Origin: Byssothecium circinans
Lineage: Eukaryota; Ascomycota; Dothideomycetes; Pleosporales; Massarinaceae
DNA: 64,000 bases
Assembly (NCBI GenBank): GCA_010015675.1
Contig: ML977019.1
Coordinates: 196,626 to 260,625, forward strand
Reading direction: 5' to 3'
Shown here: in pieces, positions 1 to 10,860 of the stretch
Layout: each line of letters begins with the position of its first letter
Numbering within the stretch: position 1 is the first letter of the stretch
Position numbers and translations under genes: made by a program
The notes under the pieces: generated by a model
Told to the model about the DNA's origin: nothing
Databases searched by the model: none
The model's input: only the letters and a program-made list of their open reading frames with translations

Positions 1-1361
1 TCTTCAACCTTCCTCTCCACAAACTCATCCAGACCCTCTCTATCCTCATCCCCCAACTCCCCCAACAACCTCTCCTCAAACTCCTCTCCTCCCCCATTCC
101 CTCCAAAGAACTTAGTATCAATAAACATCCAAAAAGCAGAATCAAATGCCCAACTCCTCCGACTCGCGTAGTCAATCCAAAACTGTCCACTTGCCCAGTT
201 CTCCTCCATCTTTCGCGACAATCTTTCCTGCTCCTTCAGCCTGCCGGATGCAATAGCCGCTTCTTCCCGCGCAGCGAGGACCTTGATGAATGTGCGCATA
301 CGTGGCTCATATACCCTGACCCAATCCGTGATACCACGGAACCAATACTCGGGCGCCTCGAGTAGTAACCACCACGGCGGATTAAACGTGAACGAAGACG
401 GTGCCGCGTATGTGAATTCCCAATCGATAACAGAAAGAATGCGGCAATTCTCATCCACAAGGATATTTCCCGGCCGGAGGTCATCGCACCACAGTCTAAA
501 CGGGCCGTTTTCCATCTCCGGGTCATGAAGACGCTTTTCAGAGGCGAGTTTCTTGAACAGACGGCGTGCCGTATATTTCCTCCGACAGTCTTCCGCCGAG
601 TCAATGGCGTCGTTGTGCTGCATTTCGAGATGCATGATCTTCATGTCGGCGATGGCGTTGTAGAAGGACGAGGAGGTGGGGAACGGGGTTGAGAGGAGAG
701 AGGAAGGCGGGCAGTTTGCTAATTGGACGAGGTCGTTCATGTCGAAGGTCAAGGGTCGCTGTGTGACTTGCCAAACATCCTCTTCCACTTCCATCGGCGC
801 GCCGATCTTGTCAAACGATACCCGGGATAGCTGGATCAGTATATCGGCAATCTGTTCGTACACGAACTCCAGTTTACTCTGATCAATGCCGGGGTTGAGA
901 AGATGTCGCTCTTCAATAGGTAGGCCAGGAAGATTCAGCATAGTGGACAAAGTCTTCGCATTCTGAACCCATTCCATGATAATAAACGGTCCTAGGTTCC
1001 CAGGGCACTCCTCCGCCGAGCCATGGTGTAGGACAAATGGGACCGCTATCGTTGTCTTCTCGCTGATCAGCTTCATGACCGCAACTTCATTGCGGATCTT
1101 CTCGTCGGGAAACATGTGGATGCCTGGACATGGGATTCGAATAACCGCAGAGCCGCCGTCAGCAAATTGAAGCCGTATGGTGACGTTGTAGGATCCGCGT
1201 TGCGGCGCGAATAGCTCTGTCGGTACACCGCCACGATGTTTCTTGATGAGATTGACGATGGCTAGCTTCGTGTCGTTTTCGTGTAACTTCTTTTTCCAGG
1301 CATCGAAGATAGCGTCGCTACGCTCCCATGCTACATCATCGTAATTCATACGTTGCTCCAT
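1..1361 (-). CDS. APH-type phosphotransferase family protein (3' end outside window)
   Basis: An uninterrupted minus-strand frame of about 454 codons runs from an ATG at 1361 off the left edge, so the C-terminus is missing. The kinase-like catalytic signature CDDLRPGNILVDE (about 475-515 in the window) is followed by SVIDWEFTYAAP. These match the Brenner-type loop and Asp of the aminoglycoside/choline phosphotransferase fold (PF01636). An N-lobe stretch resembling GSYNVTIRLQF and an EWVQN hinge precede it. Fungi carry many such proteins with unknown small-molecule or protein substrates, so no substrate can be named. The frame stays open upstream of 1361, so an earlier start is possible. No intron is needed. 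Seen: fold motifs. Inferred: kinase activity. Confidence 0.82.
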   Translation of the reverse strand, partial: MEQRMNYDDVAWERSDAIFDAWKKKLHENDTKLAIVNLIKKHRGGVPTELFAPQRGSYNVTIRLQFADGGSAVIRIPCPGIHMFPDEKIRNEVAVMKLISEKTTIAVPFVLHHGSAEECPGNLGPFIIMEWVQNAKTLSTMLNLPGLPIEERHLLNPGIDQSKLEFVYEQIADILIQLSRVSFDKIGAPMEVEEDVWQVTQRPLTFDMNDLVQLANCPPSSLLSTPFPTSSSFYNAIADMKIMHLEMQHNDAIDSAEDCRRKYTARRLFKKLASEKRLHDPEMENGPFRLWCDDLRPGNILVDENCRILSVIDWEFTYAAPSSFTFNPPWWLLLEAPEYWFRGITDWVRVYEPRMRTFIKVLAAREEAAIASGRLKEQERLSRKMEENWASGQFWIDYASRRSWAFDSAFWMFIDTKFFGGNGGGEEFEERLLGELGDEDREGLDEFVERKVE

Positions 1362-2844
1362 TATGTGGATAGCCGGTGGTGTCTGACGAGAACTCGTGTG
1401 GGAAGTGTTGTGGAGTACCCAGGGAGGAGTAGCCTGGTAAAAGGGCATTGGAATTTGCTGATGAGAACGGGGTACCCAGAAATCCCTTTCAACGGGTGAG
1501 TACTGAGTAGTTAAAGTCCACGATAGAAACGCTGCAAGCTGGCGTCGAAGAAGGGCGATGGCGCGCGCGCGAAAAGCGGCACAGCAAGCCAAGGATATGC
1601 CTTAGGCCTCTCTGTACTCGCGGAGCGTAGTGGAAACCACTGAAGTCGGAGCCCGTGTAAATCTCACACCCAGCGAACCAATAAGGCCCTAACGATAATC
1701 TAAGAAGTGTGTCTATCACAGCGGGTGGCAAAAAACATGACTCCGACTTCACCGGTGTGTGTGAGTAGGCGCTGCGGCGTAGATGAACAAGCAGAAGGGA
1801 TCTTCGAGGTCGCGCGCCTGGGAAAACGAGATCGATTGGCCTATTCTCGCTGACTAACTCTCTCCATTGCCAACCTCAGCCTCTCCACTCTTGGCCGTGT
1901 GCATACTCAGGACCTAACATATTATCCAGTTATGGAATCCTGTAAGTCCCGTCAGTGTTGACAAGACGCAGCACAGCCATTACGCCTTATCCAACCCACG
2001 TGAACCTTGCAAAAGCATGCCTGAGCTACTATCGAGGAGCACACTGCACATGGCAGTCCTTATCCAGATACTGTGGAATATACCATCTGAACACATCATC
2101 ATCCTAATGTGGTACCTCATGTAGAAGCATATCCTAGCAACATACTCAAGTAAAGCTAGACCACTACGATATCAGTGACGAATGACTATGCCAATCGGTC
2201 CGTCTACCACATCGATCGCGACATCGCTTTGTACTTCAAACTAAATCATTTCCTTTTGTATTTCTCGCGTGGAGGAGAATCGGGGATCGACAGACTCTGC
2301 TTGGGGGCAGCCACCACAAGAACCACTTTCACCCCAGTGTGCTCGGCGCGTCCGTTATGCCCCATAGGAGGCTCATGTAGATAAAAAGCCTTCGGCCAAA
2401 GTTTGCAGGACGTAAATCAATGCCAACCAACCAATCTACCACATCGATCGAGAAAAGTCAACGAGGCAGACCACAAATAGAAGAATAAATGCATACCAAC
2501 CGATTTGCCCCAAGAAGTCAACTTCAAACCTAATCTTGCCGCCCCCCATAACCTGAACACGCCTGAGGCATAACGGAGGCGGCGTAGTTGACGGCGTAGT
2601 TGAGTCTTCTTATCTTCACCGGTGTGAAAGTAAGTAGAGAATGGGTACATAAAGGGATTAAAGCAACTCGTCAGTGCATCCATCAAACAGCATCCAATCT
2701 CGCCCTCAGCCAGTCAAATATCATTCTCCAAGCAAGTTACTTATCCCCATCCGCACCATCTAGACTCTGGATTCCGTCCCCTAACAACTCCTCAGCACCT
2801 TCCAATTATTCGTATCTACACTATCTACTTCACTAAATATCACC
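1362..2844. other. intergenic region, no supported gene
   Basis: About 1.5 kb between the phosphotransferase start and the next small gene. ORFs here are short, lack recognisable motifs and overlap on both strands. A 16-bp direct repeat lies at 2203 and 2435. The left part holds the phosphotransferase promoter. The right part (2650-2840) is pyrimidine-rich, like the leader of the following gene. Confidence 0.6.
2203..2450. repeat. 16-bp direct repeat pair (2203-2218 and 2435-2450)
   Basis: An identical 16-mer, TCTACCACATCGATCG, occurs twice 232 bp apart. Looser similarity extends into the flanks (ATGCCAA upstream of both, ACTTCAAAC downstream of both at different spacing). It looks like an old partial duplication. 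No transposon ends are visible. Confidence 0.5.
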
Positions 2845-3126
2845 ATGTCGTCATCCAACAACACCAACACCAGCGGCCGCGAAGCCACCGAACTACAACT
2901 CAACATCTCCTCTCGCGACGCCGAGGCCCTTGTACGCGCAGGCGACGGCTCCCACGAGAAACGCGGCATTGCCACAGGTCCAGACTCCGTCCGTATGTAC
3001 AACGCAAAGGAGGAAGAGCAGATGCTAGCCGCAGCTGATGCATCAAAGAAGAACAGGGGGCAGCATATTACGGGCGAAATCGTAGATGATTATGCTCGCA
3101 ACTCTGGCAACTCTGGGGGTAAGTGA
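2845..3126 (+). CDS. small hypothetical protein, 93 aa
   Basis: The ATG at 2845 follows a pyrimidine-rich leader with CACC just before it. The 93-aa product is hydrophilic, rich in Ser/Asn at the N-terminus and Glu/Lys/Ala in the middle. It has no signal peptide, membrane segment or cysteine. I do not recognise the family. The last codons, GGT AAG TGA, overlap a perfect 5' splice donor (GTAAGT at 3120), so the message may be spliced there and continue past the minisatellite. I could not identify a convincing acceptor and downstream exon, so the simple stop is given. Confidence 0.55.
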   Translation: MSSSNNTNTSGREATELQLNISSRDAEALVRAGDGSHEKRGIATGPDSVRMYNAKEEEQMLAAADASKKNRGQHITGEIVDDYARNSGNSGGK

Positions 3127-3182
3127 GGGGAGCCGAGGGTGTGGATTGGAGGGTATGGCATGTCGTTGTTGAAAGGGGGAGC

Positions 3183-3270
3183 GTTCTGGGTTGGGAGTGT
3201 TCTGGGTTGGGTGTGTGTTCTGGGTTGGGTGTGTGTTCTGGGTTGGGTGTGTGTTCTGGGTTGGGTGTGT
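3183..3270. repeat. 18-bp minisatellite, one 16-bp and four 18-bp units
   Basis: The unit is GTTCTGGGTTGGGTGTGT. The first copy (3183-3198) is a 16-bp variant. Four copies starting at 3199, 3217, 3235 and 3253 appear identical. All six frames run open through it, which produces several spurious ORFs. Confidence 0.95.
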
Positions 3271-4126
3271 GTATGAGTGGGGATGCTTTCAGAGTATGTG
3301 GAGAGCAAGGCACGGATGCTGCAGGAGTAGGATATGTGAAAGGGCTATGTACTGTACAATAAACTGCAAACCAACATCCATCCCCTCTTCCACACAATCC
3401 AGCAATTCCTAAGCACCGCGCCACATACCTAGGTATCCTACCTACCCAAGCCCCAGCATCCCCTCCCCTCCGCGAAACACCTCTCGAAGCCCAACCCAAC
3501 CTTCCTCCAAGCCCTCCATTCCTCCATTTCTCCTCTTCCCCATCCTCATTCACATCCGCAGCCTCCCGCGCCAGTTCCTTACCACCAGGCCAGCCACCTT
3601 CTCAAAAGTCATGCCCATCCACCCTCAAGTCCACCACGACCATTTTATGTCGCCCGACCATTATTCATGCCTGTGATAAATCCCCAGGTAATCATACGAG
3701 AAAAAATCAAGAGAAAGAAAGGGAGAGAGAGAGATGTGACAGTTCAGCTAGTTCTAAGTGCGCTAGACTACCTCTTGTTTCCCCATCGACCGCATACCTA
3801 CTGTCCAGATTCCTCATTTTAATAATAAGTTGGGATTTTGGCTTGTTAGGGACGATGTTTGCCTTTCCTTTTCCTTTTGCTTTTCAATTTCCAATTTCCA
3901 ATTTCAGTGGTTGGTGAGTCGTTGATGGAGGTCGACTTTGCGACAAGGTAGGTAGGACGTCCTTCCTATAAGTTCGGTATAAGATGCCGAGCGCGCTTTG
4001 TAAACCACGCAATCAGCTCGTTTCCTCTGGTAATAATGACGTGATGCTTGGTAAGAGTAATGCATGTAAGCACTCAACAATACGGCACGACACGAGCCCG
4101 ACCTAAAAGGAGCATCTACCCCCACT

Positions 4127-4164
4127 ATTCATTCATTCATTCGTTCGTTCATTCATTCATTCAC
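4127..4164. repeat. ATTC tetranucleotide microsatellite
   Basis: About nine ATTC units, with two interrupted by G (TTCG). It lies 255 bp downstream of the desaturase stop. Confidence 0.9.
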
Positions 4165-4418
4165 TCCCTTAATCACACGAGCTGGAACTACGGCACTTAG
4201 AATCGATCCATCTTTCTCTAATTCTTTTCTACTACAACCAGCCGCATCTGCATGCCGATTCTTTTCTACGAGTATTTTTTTGTATTCCGAAAAGAAAAAA
4301 GGAACAGGAAAATTAAAGAGCCGGGACAACCAACCTAATCCCATCGATCCCAAGCTATATCATCTTAGCTATATTATATCATACACCACAACGCCATGTC
4401 CAATGGTATAAAACGATA

Positions 4419-6282
4419 TCAATGCAATCCGCTCTCGCCAGTCTCAGCCATGTATTTCTGGCAGTCCACTAGCGTCGTCACCATCTTTGCCAGTTCCTCT
4501 AATCTGGACAGCACAATTCCATTGCCTTCCACGAAACCGTAGCAATGGTACTTGAGGTTCGTCTTATCGCAAAACTCGCGGACGAGAACCTGAGCCTTGC
4601 GTAGATTGTGCCTCGGAATCCTGGGGAAGAGATGGTGCACGGCTTGGAATTGGAGTCCGCCGTGGAAGAAATCGAGCCAAGGCGGGCAGTCGACGTCCAT
4701 GGTGGTGCGAAGTTGGCGCTGCGGAAATGACTCTGTGGGTCCGAGGTCGGCGGTTGGCATTGCCCAGTGAGAGAGCGTAATCTGTACGTGCAGGACGATG
4801 GTCATCATGTGCGAAACGAAGACGAAAGCAACGCGTGTGGGCCAGTCGGGGAGTGTGAGCCAGAGGAGCTGGTAGCCGAAGAGGTACCAATAGCAAGCCA
4901 TGAAGAGAATTTCCACAGGACGCGTCCACCACGCTGCGCCTAACTGAGCCGCACGCGGCGACACCAGATGCAGCCACGAGAGCATGTACAAGTTGAAGCG
5001 CGCCAGGGCCATGATGGGATAGTACGTGTACTTTTGGTAGGGGATCATGAAGTCGCAGGCTGCGTCCCATACAAAGCGCCAGTTGTAGAAAGAGCTCAGG
5101 ATAGATTTCATGTAGGTGGGGGTAGTGGTAAAGAGGGGAATGTTTTGGAGGTCAGGATCATGCTCGGGCATGTTGGTAATGAGGTGATGGACGTTGTGGG
5201 AGGACTTCCACCAGCCGATCGAGAGGCCGCAACAGAAGTCGGCGATGAAGGCGCCGATGAGGGTGTCGGTCACAAAGTTGGCGGTAATTCCTTGGTGGGC
5301 GGCGTCGTGGGCTGAGAACATGATTTGTTGCCAGAACAAGCCCAGAAAGAGGGCGGAGGTCAGGTACCATTTGACGTACACTAGGTACAGAAAGGCGCCG
5401 AACAGCAGCCCATAGCGCACACTATCCTTGGCGTATTCGCCGTAGGGGCAGTTGAACAGACCTGCGTCCTTGATGCGCTGATGCAGGGCCCGGTATTCGG
5501 CAACGATGGCTCGCTGCGTCTCAGGGTCCACTGACGGGTTGTCTGCGAGACCTTTGGCCCGCTCTTTCTGCTCCAATTCGATGGCGTATTTGTCGCGAGC
5601 GGCCTTCTTGTCAGCCTCGGGGTCGGAGATGACAGGAACTGGCGGCTGCTTTTCCGGATCTGCGACGACGGTTCCGCTCGTCCTCCGCGTGCACGTCGAG
5701 GTGGTGCTCAGCTTCTTGTGAATAACAGCAGCTGCCTTGAATCTAGGTCAGCCAGGTGATTTCACCGATACAAGGTATGGGAGAGCACGCACGGAGCTGA
5801 GGTCGACGCTTTTGCCCCGCCTCGAGGATTTGGCCTCTGCAATCAAGGCCTTGTGGGCCGCGATGTTCTCGTAGAAGTCGGGCGAGCGAATTGGCGGCTC
5901 GAGGTTCGTCCATGGCTCTTGGATGCGGCCGATGCGGTACTGCTTCATCAACAGGAGCGTGCGGGACGAGTGGTAGCTACATGGCACGAGACATGAGGTT
6001 AGCGACGGGAGCTGAATAAGAGATCTGTAAGAGCGCGTCTTCCCCGAACCGGGAAGATGGGACAGAGGCTACGCGCTGACGCCAGGCACAGGATAAAGCA
6101 TACATGTTGATCTCATCGGTCGCGTCTCTGCCCACCATGTGTAGAATGGCCAGCTTGCCTCCCGGGTGCCGGCCAATCCATTCATGCAGGTCCAAGGCAT
6201 AGCCCTCATGCACGACAATGGGACGGCCCTGCGAAATCAGCGTCGCAAGGGCGGCGGGCGCAAGAAGGGTGGATTGAGACAT
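4419..6282 (-). CDS. cytochrome b5-fused sphingolipid delta-8 desaturase
   Basis: Three exons: 6104-6282, 5793-5976 and 4419-5735, giving 559 aa, the usual length for this fungal family. The N-terminal cytochrome b5 domain carries the haem motif HPGGK. The membrane desaturase part has the three histidine boxes: HDAAH, HNVHH and the glutamine-type QAVHH. That Q-first third box is typical of front-end desaturases. It should introduce the delta-8 double bond in the ceramide long-chain base in the ER, on the path to fungal glucosylceramide. Intron 1 (5977-6103) is GTATGC..TAG. Intron 2 (5736-5792) starts GTGCGT, and only an AAG acceptor at 5736-5738 keeps frame; the neighbouring TAG does not. Delta-6/delta-5 fatty-acid desaturases share this architecture, but the conserved linker after the b5 domain favours the sphingolipid enzyme. 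Confidence 0.88.
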
Positions 6283-8934
6283 GTCGGCCGTGGGGGTGGG
6301 TGTTGGTTAGCAGCATGGTGGGCAGCGGCGTAACGTAGATATAGGATACGGGATACCAAACACCAAGCGCAAACGGGCCCCTTTCAATCGGAAATCGTCC
6401 AAGCTCGCCAGATCTGCGGGCTGGACTCCAGTGTAGCGACTGAAAGTGGCGTACACCCACCGGTACAGCCGTACAGCAGTGCCGCCGTGCAGCACCGACA
6501 GGCGGGCGGTAGCAGCGCTCGGTGTCGAGGCAAAGAGCAGCCCTCGGACGCTTGGCAGCCCTTGGAAGTTATTTCGCAAATTCGCAGGCGCACTAGGTAC
6601 GCAACGTCGGGCGTACGCGTACGTGTGCGTGTGCAAGATGCGGCGCAGTCCCCGAGATACCTAGCTGACGGCCTATTTGTGTGCCTCTGTGGAGTTTGGA
6701 TGGTGAGATGGGGACCGCAGGGACTGCAGGGACTCCAGGACTCAGGGAGCTGCGAGATGCAAATCAGGGTCCGGTTTTTCCGTGTGGGCGTTTCCGTGCC
6801 ATTGGCCAATCAGGCCGCGGCCAAGCATAGGCAACGGCTCGCTCACTCTCCTCGTACGTCCGCAGAAGAAGCACACCAGCGCACCATGACGTGCAATTGC
6901 TGTCCATGCTCTTCTTCTGGCTAGACTCTGTTCGCCCCTCGCCCACCCGCAGGTTTGGAGCAGACCATCCACACGCGCGACGCTGGACAGACTCGTGAGG
7001 CATACTCTCCACTACATAGAAGGAGGTAGAGGGCAACGAAAACGACCTGCCTCGGCTGTTCCGGCATGAATTGATACATAATACAGCAGCGTTGGTGGCC
7101 TGGGGCTCTGCAGAGTTCGTGCCTCTAGAATCTAGCCAGGGGCAACCTAGCTAAACGAGCCTTCCACTGTGCGCATGTAGAACTTCGATACGAGTACGGA
7201 ATACCCAGATACGCTTGTGTAGTCCAAGGCGATGGCAATATTCCCCGCCTTTACTACGACTCTAATAGTCAGCCCGCAAGCTCTACCCGTCTGCGTTACA
7301 ATGCATTTCGGCACGGGCCACGTAGTCCAGGAACGCAATGACCGACTAGCCAACGAGCTATGGAACGTGGGTTAGGCGCCTAGGAGACAAAGGCATCCCT
7401 AGCAAGACTGCTGGCCGCACACTCCCTGCATCTCACTTGATAAGCTCAACGGCTTCAGGTACGTACGCACAGAACCTCAAGTCTATAAAAAGCAACAAGG
7501 TCTCTTCAGTCAGAACGTCCATAGAGATAACCGACTTCTAGAAAGAATCCAGCTCATCATAGGCGCCCCGTGGTCAATGTGTTCAGTGGCTCTCACCACC
7601 CTTTGTTTGCTCCTCACAGCATAAAAACTACAGCATCTTCACCAACCATGCAACAAAACATTTTACCACGGCTTCCAGGCCCCGCAGACGTAATGCTTCC
7701 TGGGATGAAGCTCGAAGCCCTCAAAACCGAGAGCTTCCGCACTACCCTTCCTCGAAGTTCGTTCCGTTCCGCCGTCATCATGTCGAGACCGAAGGTTTCA
7801 TTTCCAAGCCTTCGCCTGGATATGCGCTGCATCCAAGTCTTATTTTCCTCTTTCACACTTCTACTCAACGCTTCTCCGAAACTCGAGAAAAATATTCGCT
7901 TTCCTGTCATTTCCATCATCAACCTCCTTCATGTCGGTGCCGTATACACAGCAGTTCCAGCGTATGGGTACCATCTGTCTGCTATTACATAAAGAAGGGG
8001 AAGAGAGGGGAGTGTATAGAAGAACTGGAAAGGATTGACTTCTCAACATGCAGTGCAGTCGTAAACTTCGTGGTAGATGCCCGGTTTTATCCCAAGGTGG
8101 GAAGGGAAGCACGATCTTATCTTTATCTGATATTGTTAAATGAGGCCGTTAAAAGTTTATCGGTTAGTATTGAGGCTGATGAGTGTGCGCGAGTAACCGT
8201 GAGCGTCGGGCGCGACTTCCATCCAAGTTCCTTTGTGTGACCATAGAGGGGCATACATCACACTACAGCCCTGGAGCGTGCTCAAGTAACATTGTTGAAT
8301 GATCCAAACAATCCCCACGAGCTATCGAGAAAAAGAGTGGGGAAGGATCAGACTCTATTCTTCGACTTACTTTCTTCAAGATTCCCTCGTTCGCTATGCT
8401 TTCCCACAAGCTAGCTCACCAGGTACAGCGTGCGAGGTGATACTGCCGTCTTCACAAACTCTCTAAAAATAAAAAATATAGACGCACCGAATCGGTCCTC
8501 CTTCTCTGTCCACGATAGCAATCTCAACAGGCGGTCATTTGCTCGCTTCCCACGCTCACGGGCCACCTCAAAACCCTTCAAACCTTGGAATGTTCAAATT
8601 TATGCACACGTCGTCACCACGCACGCACACACGCAACACCACCATCCCAGACACCTTCCGTATCATTACGTTTCTCTTTACCGGTATCGCGAGAAAACCC
8701 CGCGACTGCCGGCGCCGGCAACGACGCGCACCATGTGCCGACAAGATGAAGCGTTGAATTACAGTTTTGACAAGCTTCGAAAAGCCTTCGACCGTGTCGG
8801 TCTGTTTAGGGTCACTTGTTTGATGGGAAAAAGTAACAGAACGCATTGTCATTATCATTGATCGATACGCCAAAGTTTGTATCTGAGGAAGGAGGCAGAT
8901 TCCACTTCATCGTGTCTAAGAATTAGATACCTAG
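6283..8934. other. long intergenic region, no supported gene
   Basis: 2.65 kb. The right flank of the desaturase start is its promoter and leader. Farther right are many short overlapping ORFs without motifs. A TATA-like CTATAAAAAG lies at 7481-7490. It is followed at 7577 by a 15-codon ORF resembling a signal peptide, but I could not extend it to a gene. Two opposing ORFs at 7570-7992 and 7614-7922 are unsupported. Confidence 0.5.
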
Positions 8935-9237
8935 TACGGAGGTGCTTAACATTTCAAGGGGCCGGTGGTCGGTGGTCATTGAGTAGGACCGATCTCGGCC
9001 GTAAGTAGTGCCGAATAGCGACCGAACAGACAACTGTATCTTTTCTTTAATAAAAGCCCAATTTTAACGTATACTAGCAAATGGATAGTAAAATTTTATC
9101 CTAGAGTATTTATTTTAACCTTTTTACAACTACTTTAAGAGAGAAATAAGTGTATATTTACTACTTTGTACAGGCCAAAACTCGGCCCTACTTAGTAAGC
9201 ACCTACCACCGCCCATGGAATGTTAAGCACCTCCGTA
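8935..9237. mobile_element. 303-bp MITE with long imperfect terminal inverted repeats
   Basis: The ends are inverted copies. The first 19 bases, TACGGAGGTGCTTAACATT, are exactly complementary to the last 19. Weaker pairing continues to about 70 bp (a GGTGGT..GTAGG..CCG block on each side). The interior (about 9035-9170) is AT-rich with no ORF. The outermost TA on both sides fits a TA target-site duplication, as made by Tc1/mariner-type transposases. No coding capacity, so non-autonomous. Confidence 0.85.
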
Positions 9238-10221
9238 CAAGCCACGCAAACTGCAGATACCCCAAAGCACAGCCCCCTCCCCCCTTTTCCGTCCCGCATC
9301 AGCTCAATCGACGTATGTACTGTACTCCGTACCAACACCCTCTTCCCTCAAACCCCATCCTCCCCCATCCACTCACCCCCAAACCGAAAGTCCCATCCCG
9401 TTCCTCCCTCCCGCTAATCCTCCCCTTTCTTCTATCCCAAAAAGCCGCTTGCGCGCTCCGCGTTTCACCCTCCGCGACCGTTCACGCCTTGGCGGCCCAC
9501 CCTGCATAAGCTTTCCCCGCCAAGCCCCGACCCCTTGGATGGTGCTGAGACTGATCCGGGATCCGCTGGGGCTTGGCGGGTGAGCTTGACTTTGCTTGCA
9601 GTGTGGGCCGGGTGGGCCTGTAGTGTGCCGCGGGTGGGGCGGGGGAGACGTCAACTCGTCGTGCAGTCTGGTTTTGAAGTTTTAAATTGCGTGGTTTATG
9701 AAGTCGGGGATGGGCGGGTTGGAGGGAGTGTGTCAGGATTTGAGATCTTAAAGGGAGGAAGGCGGAAAGTACGACAAAGCGAGAGGGGAGGGAAAAGTCG
9801 AGATTGTGAGCGAGGGTATGAGGAATTGGGAGGAGGAAGTTGAGAGGACACAAGCCAATTTGATCACGAAAACGTTCATTTGCTTCTATGTTTTACCCCG
9901 AACACGCCTCTCTTTCGAGAAATGCATCGCCTATTAAGCCAACCCAATCAGTCAACCAAGTCATACAATCCAAAACAATAACTCCCTCTTATCGCGTCGC
10001 GCCCCCAACAATCGATGTTCTTCGTACATGCAATACACCCTTAACCAAGAATCCCGACGGAGAGGAAAAGGAAAATAAAGGTCAAAAGTGCTGTGTGCGT
10101 ATGGTATAGCGCATTAGACAATCGCCAACGACCCGGCCTCCCCACGCGTGCTTCTCCCCTACTTCGCATTTTCTCACAGGGGTATCATCGTCCCGCAGTC
10201 AACCATGCCTCGTGGCGCAGT
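9238..10221. other. intergenic region, compositionally skewed
   Basis: About 1 kb downstream of the secreted-protein gene. The stretch 9250-9500 is strongly C-rich on the plus strand, then 9540-9840 is G-rich. This generates long opposing ORFs of low complexity. No conserved motif is seen in any frame. I regard it as non-coding. Confidence 0.5.
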
Positions 10222-10860
10222 TCAAACTTCAGTGATGGCGACGAGGGTCATTTTCGGTGACTCGTCCTCGGCAACGACCTCGGAGCGCTTGGCCGCCCTC
10301 CTCTCACCCTCAGGCCCCTCGCCGTTGGAAGCCGAGTTGGCGGGGACGTTGAGACCGGGGCTGACGACGATACCGACACCGGCACCCTCAGAGCCCAACT
10401 CGATCTTGGGCGTGCTCTTCATGGCTTCGCGGGCGTAGCTGAGGGCGGCGTTGAAGCCGTTGAGGTCACGCTTGATCCAGTGCATGGCCTCCTCGTAAGC
10501 GGCGAGCTTGTCTTCTTGGGTGGGGGCGGGAGAGCGGTTGAAGAGGGCGTCTAGGGCACGGCGGACGTTGCCTCGCTTGGCTGCTTCTCCTTCAGCGGGG
10601 CGTTCTCCTTGTTGTTCACCAGCCTGCTGTCCTTCGCCGGCTGGCTGACGTTGCTCACCCTGACCTTCCCGACGCTGTCCCTCTGCCCCATTGGCTCCAG
10701 ATGCGAGCGTCGACATCAATGCCGTTGCTGATTCAGTGCCTCCCAGCGAGATTTCACCATCACCGACTACTAGGGCGGGAGAGTAGGCGCCCAGGTTGAT
10801 GTTAAGCGGGACAGCGCTGACAGCCGCGACGAGGGCAAGGAGAACGGTTTGAGGAAGCAT
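10222..10860 (-). CDS. secreted cysteine-free protein with dibasic (kexin-like) sites, 212 aa
   Basis: Single exon. Residues 1-16 form a clear signal peptide (hydrophobic, ending AVSA before VPLN). The mature N-terminus, INLGAYSPALVVGDGEISLG, resembles the start of other secreted Dothideomycete proteins, as far as I recall. Residues 55-95 are rich in Gly, Gln and Glu. Dibasic sites occur at KR 95-96, RR 100-101, KR 130-131, RR 187-188 and KR 191-192. There is no cysteine, transmembrane segment or GPI signal. The layout would suit a Golgi kexin-processed precursor, but the fragments between the sites are not repeats of each other. No enzyme family is recognised. Function unknown. Confidence 0.78.
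   Translation of the reverse strand: MLPQTVLLALVAAVSAVPLNINLGAYSPALVVGDGEISLGGTESATALMSTLASGANGAEGQRREGQGEQRQPAGEGQQAGEQQGERPAEGEAAKRGNVRRALDALFNRSPAPTQEDKLAAYEEAMHWIKRDLNGFNAALSYAREAMKSTPKIELGSEGAGVGIVVSPGLNVPANSASNGEGPEGERRAAKRSEVVAEDESPKMTLVAITEV

Larger units (their letters stand above)
3127..4418. other. intergenic region with two tandem repeats
   Basis: Convergent spacer between the small plus-strand gene and the minus-strand desaturase. It holds a minisatellite (3183-3270), C-rich low-complexity DNA (3370-3620) and an ATTC microsatellite (4127-4164). Overlapping short ORFs on the minus strand are repeat translations. No gene is supported. Confidence 0.6.

Noticed and set aside
3068..3553. 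161-codon minus-strand ORF
   Set aside because: Much of it is translation of the minisatellite and of C-rich low-complexity DNA.
7577..7624. 15-codon ORF resembling a signal peptide downstream of a TATA-like sequence
   Set aside because: It stops at once and no in-frame continuation through a plausible intron was found.
7570..7992. 140-codon plus-strand ORF and an opposing 102-codon ORF
   Set aside because: Both lack motifs, hydrophobic pattern or consistent coding character, and they overlap each other.
9250..9853. Long overlapping ORFs in C-rich and G-rich DNA
   Set aside because: They result from skewed composition with few AT-rich stop codons; residues are Pro/Arg/Gly-biased with no domain.
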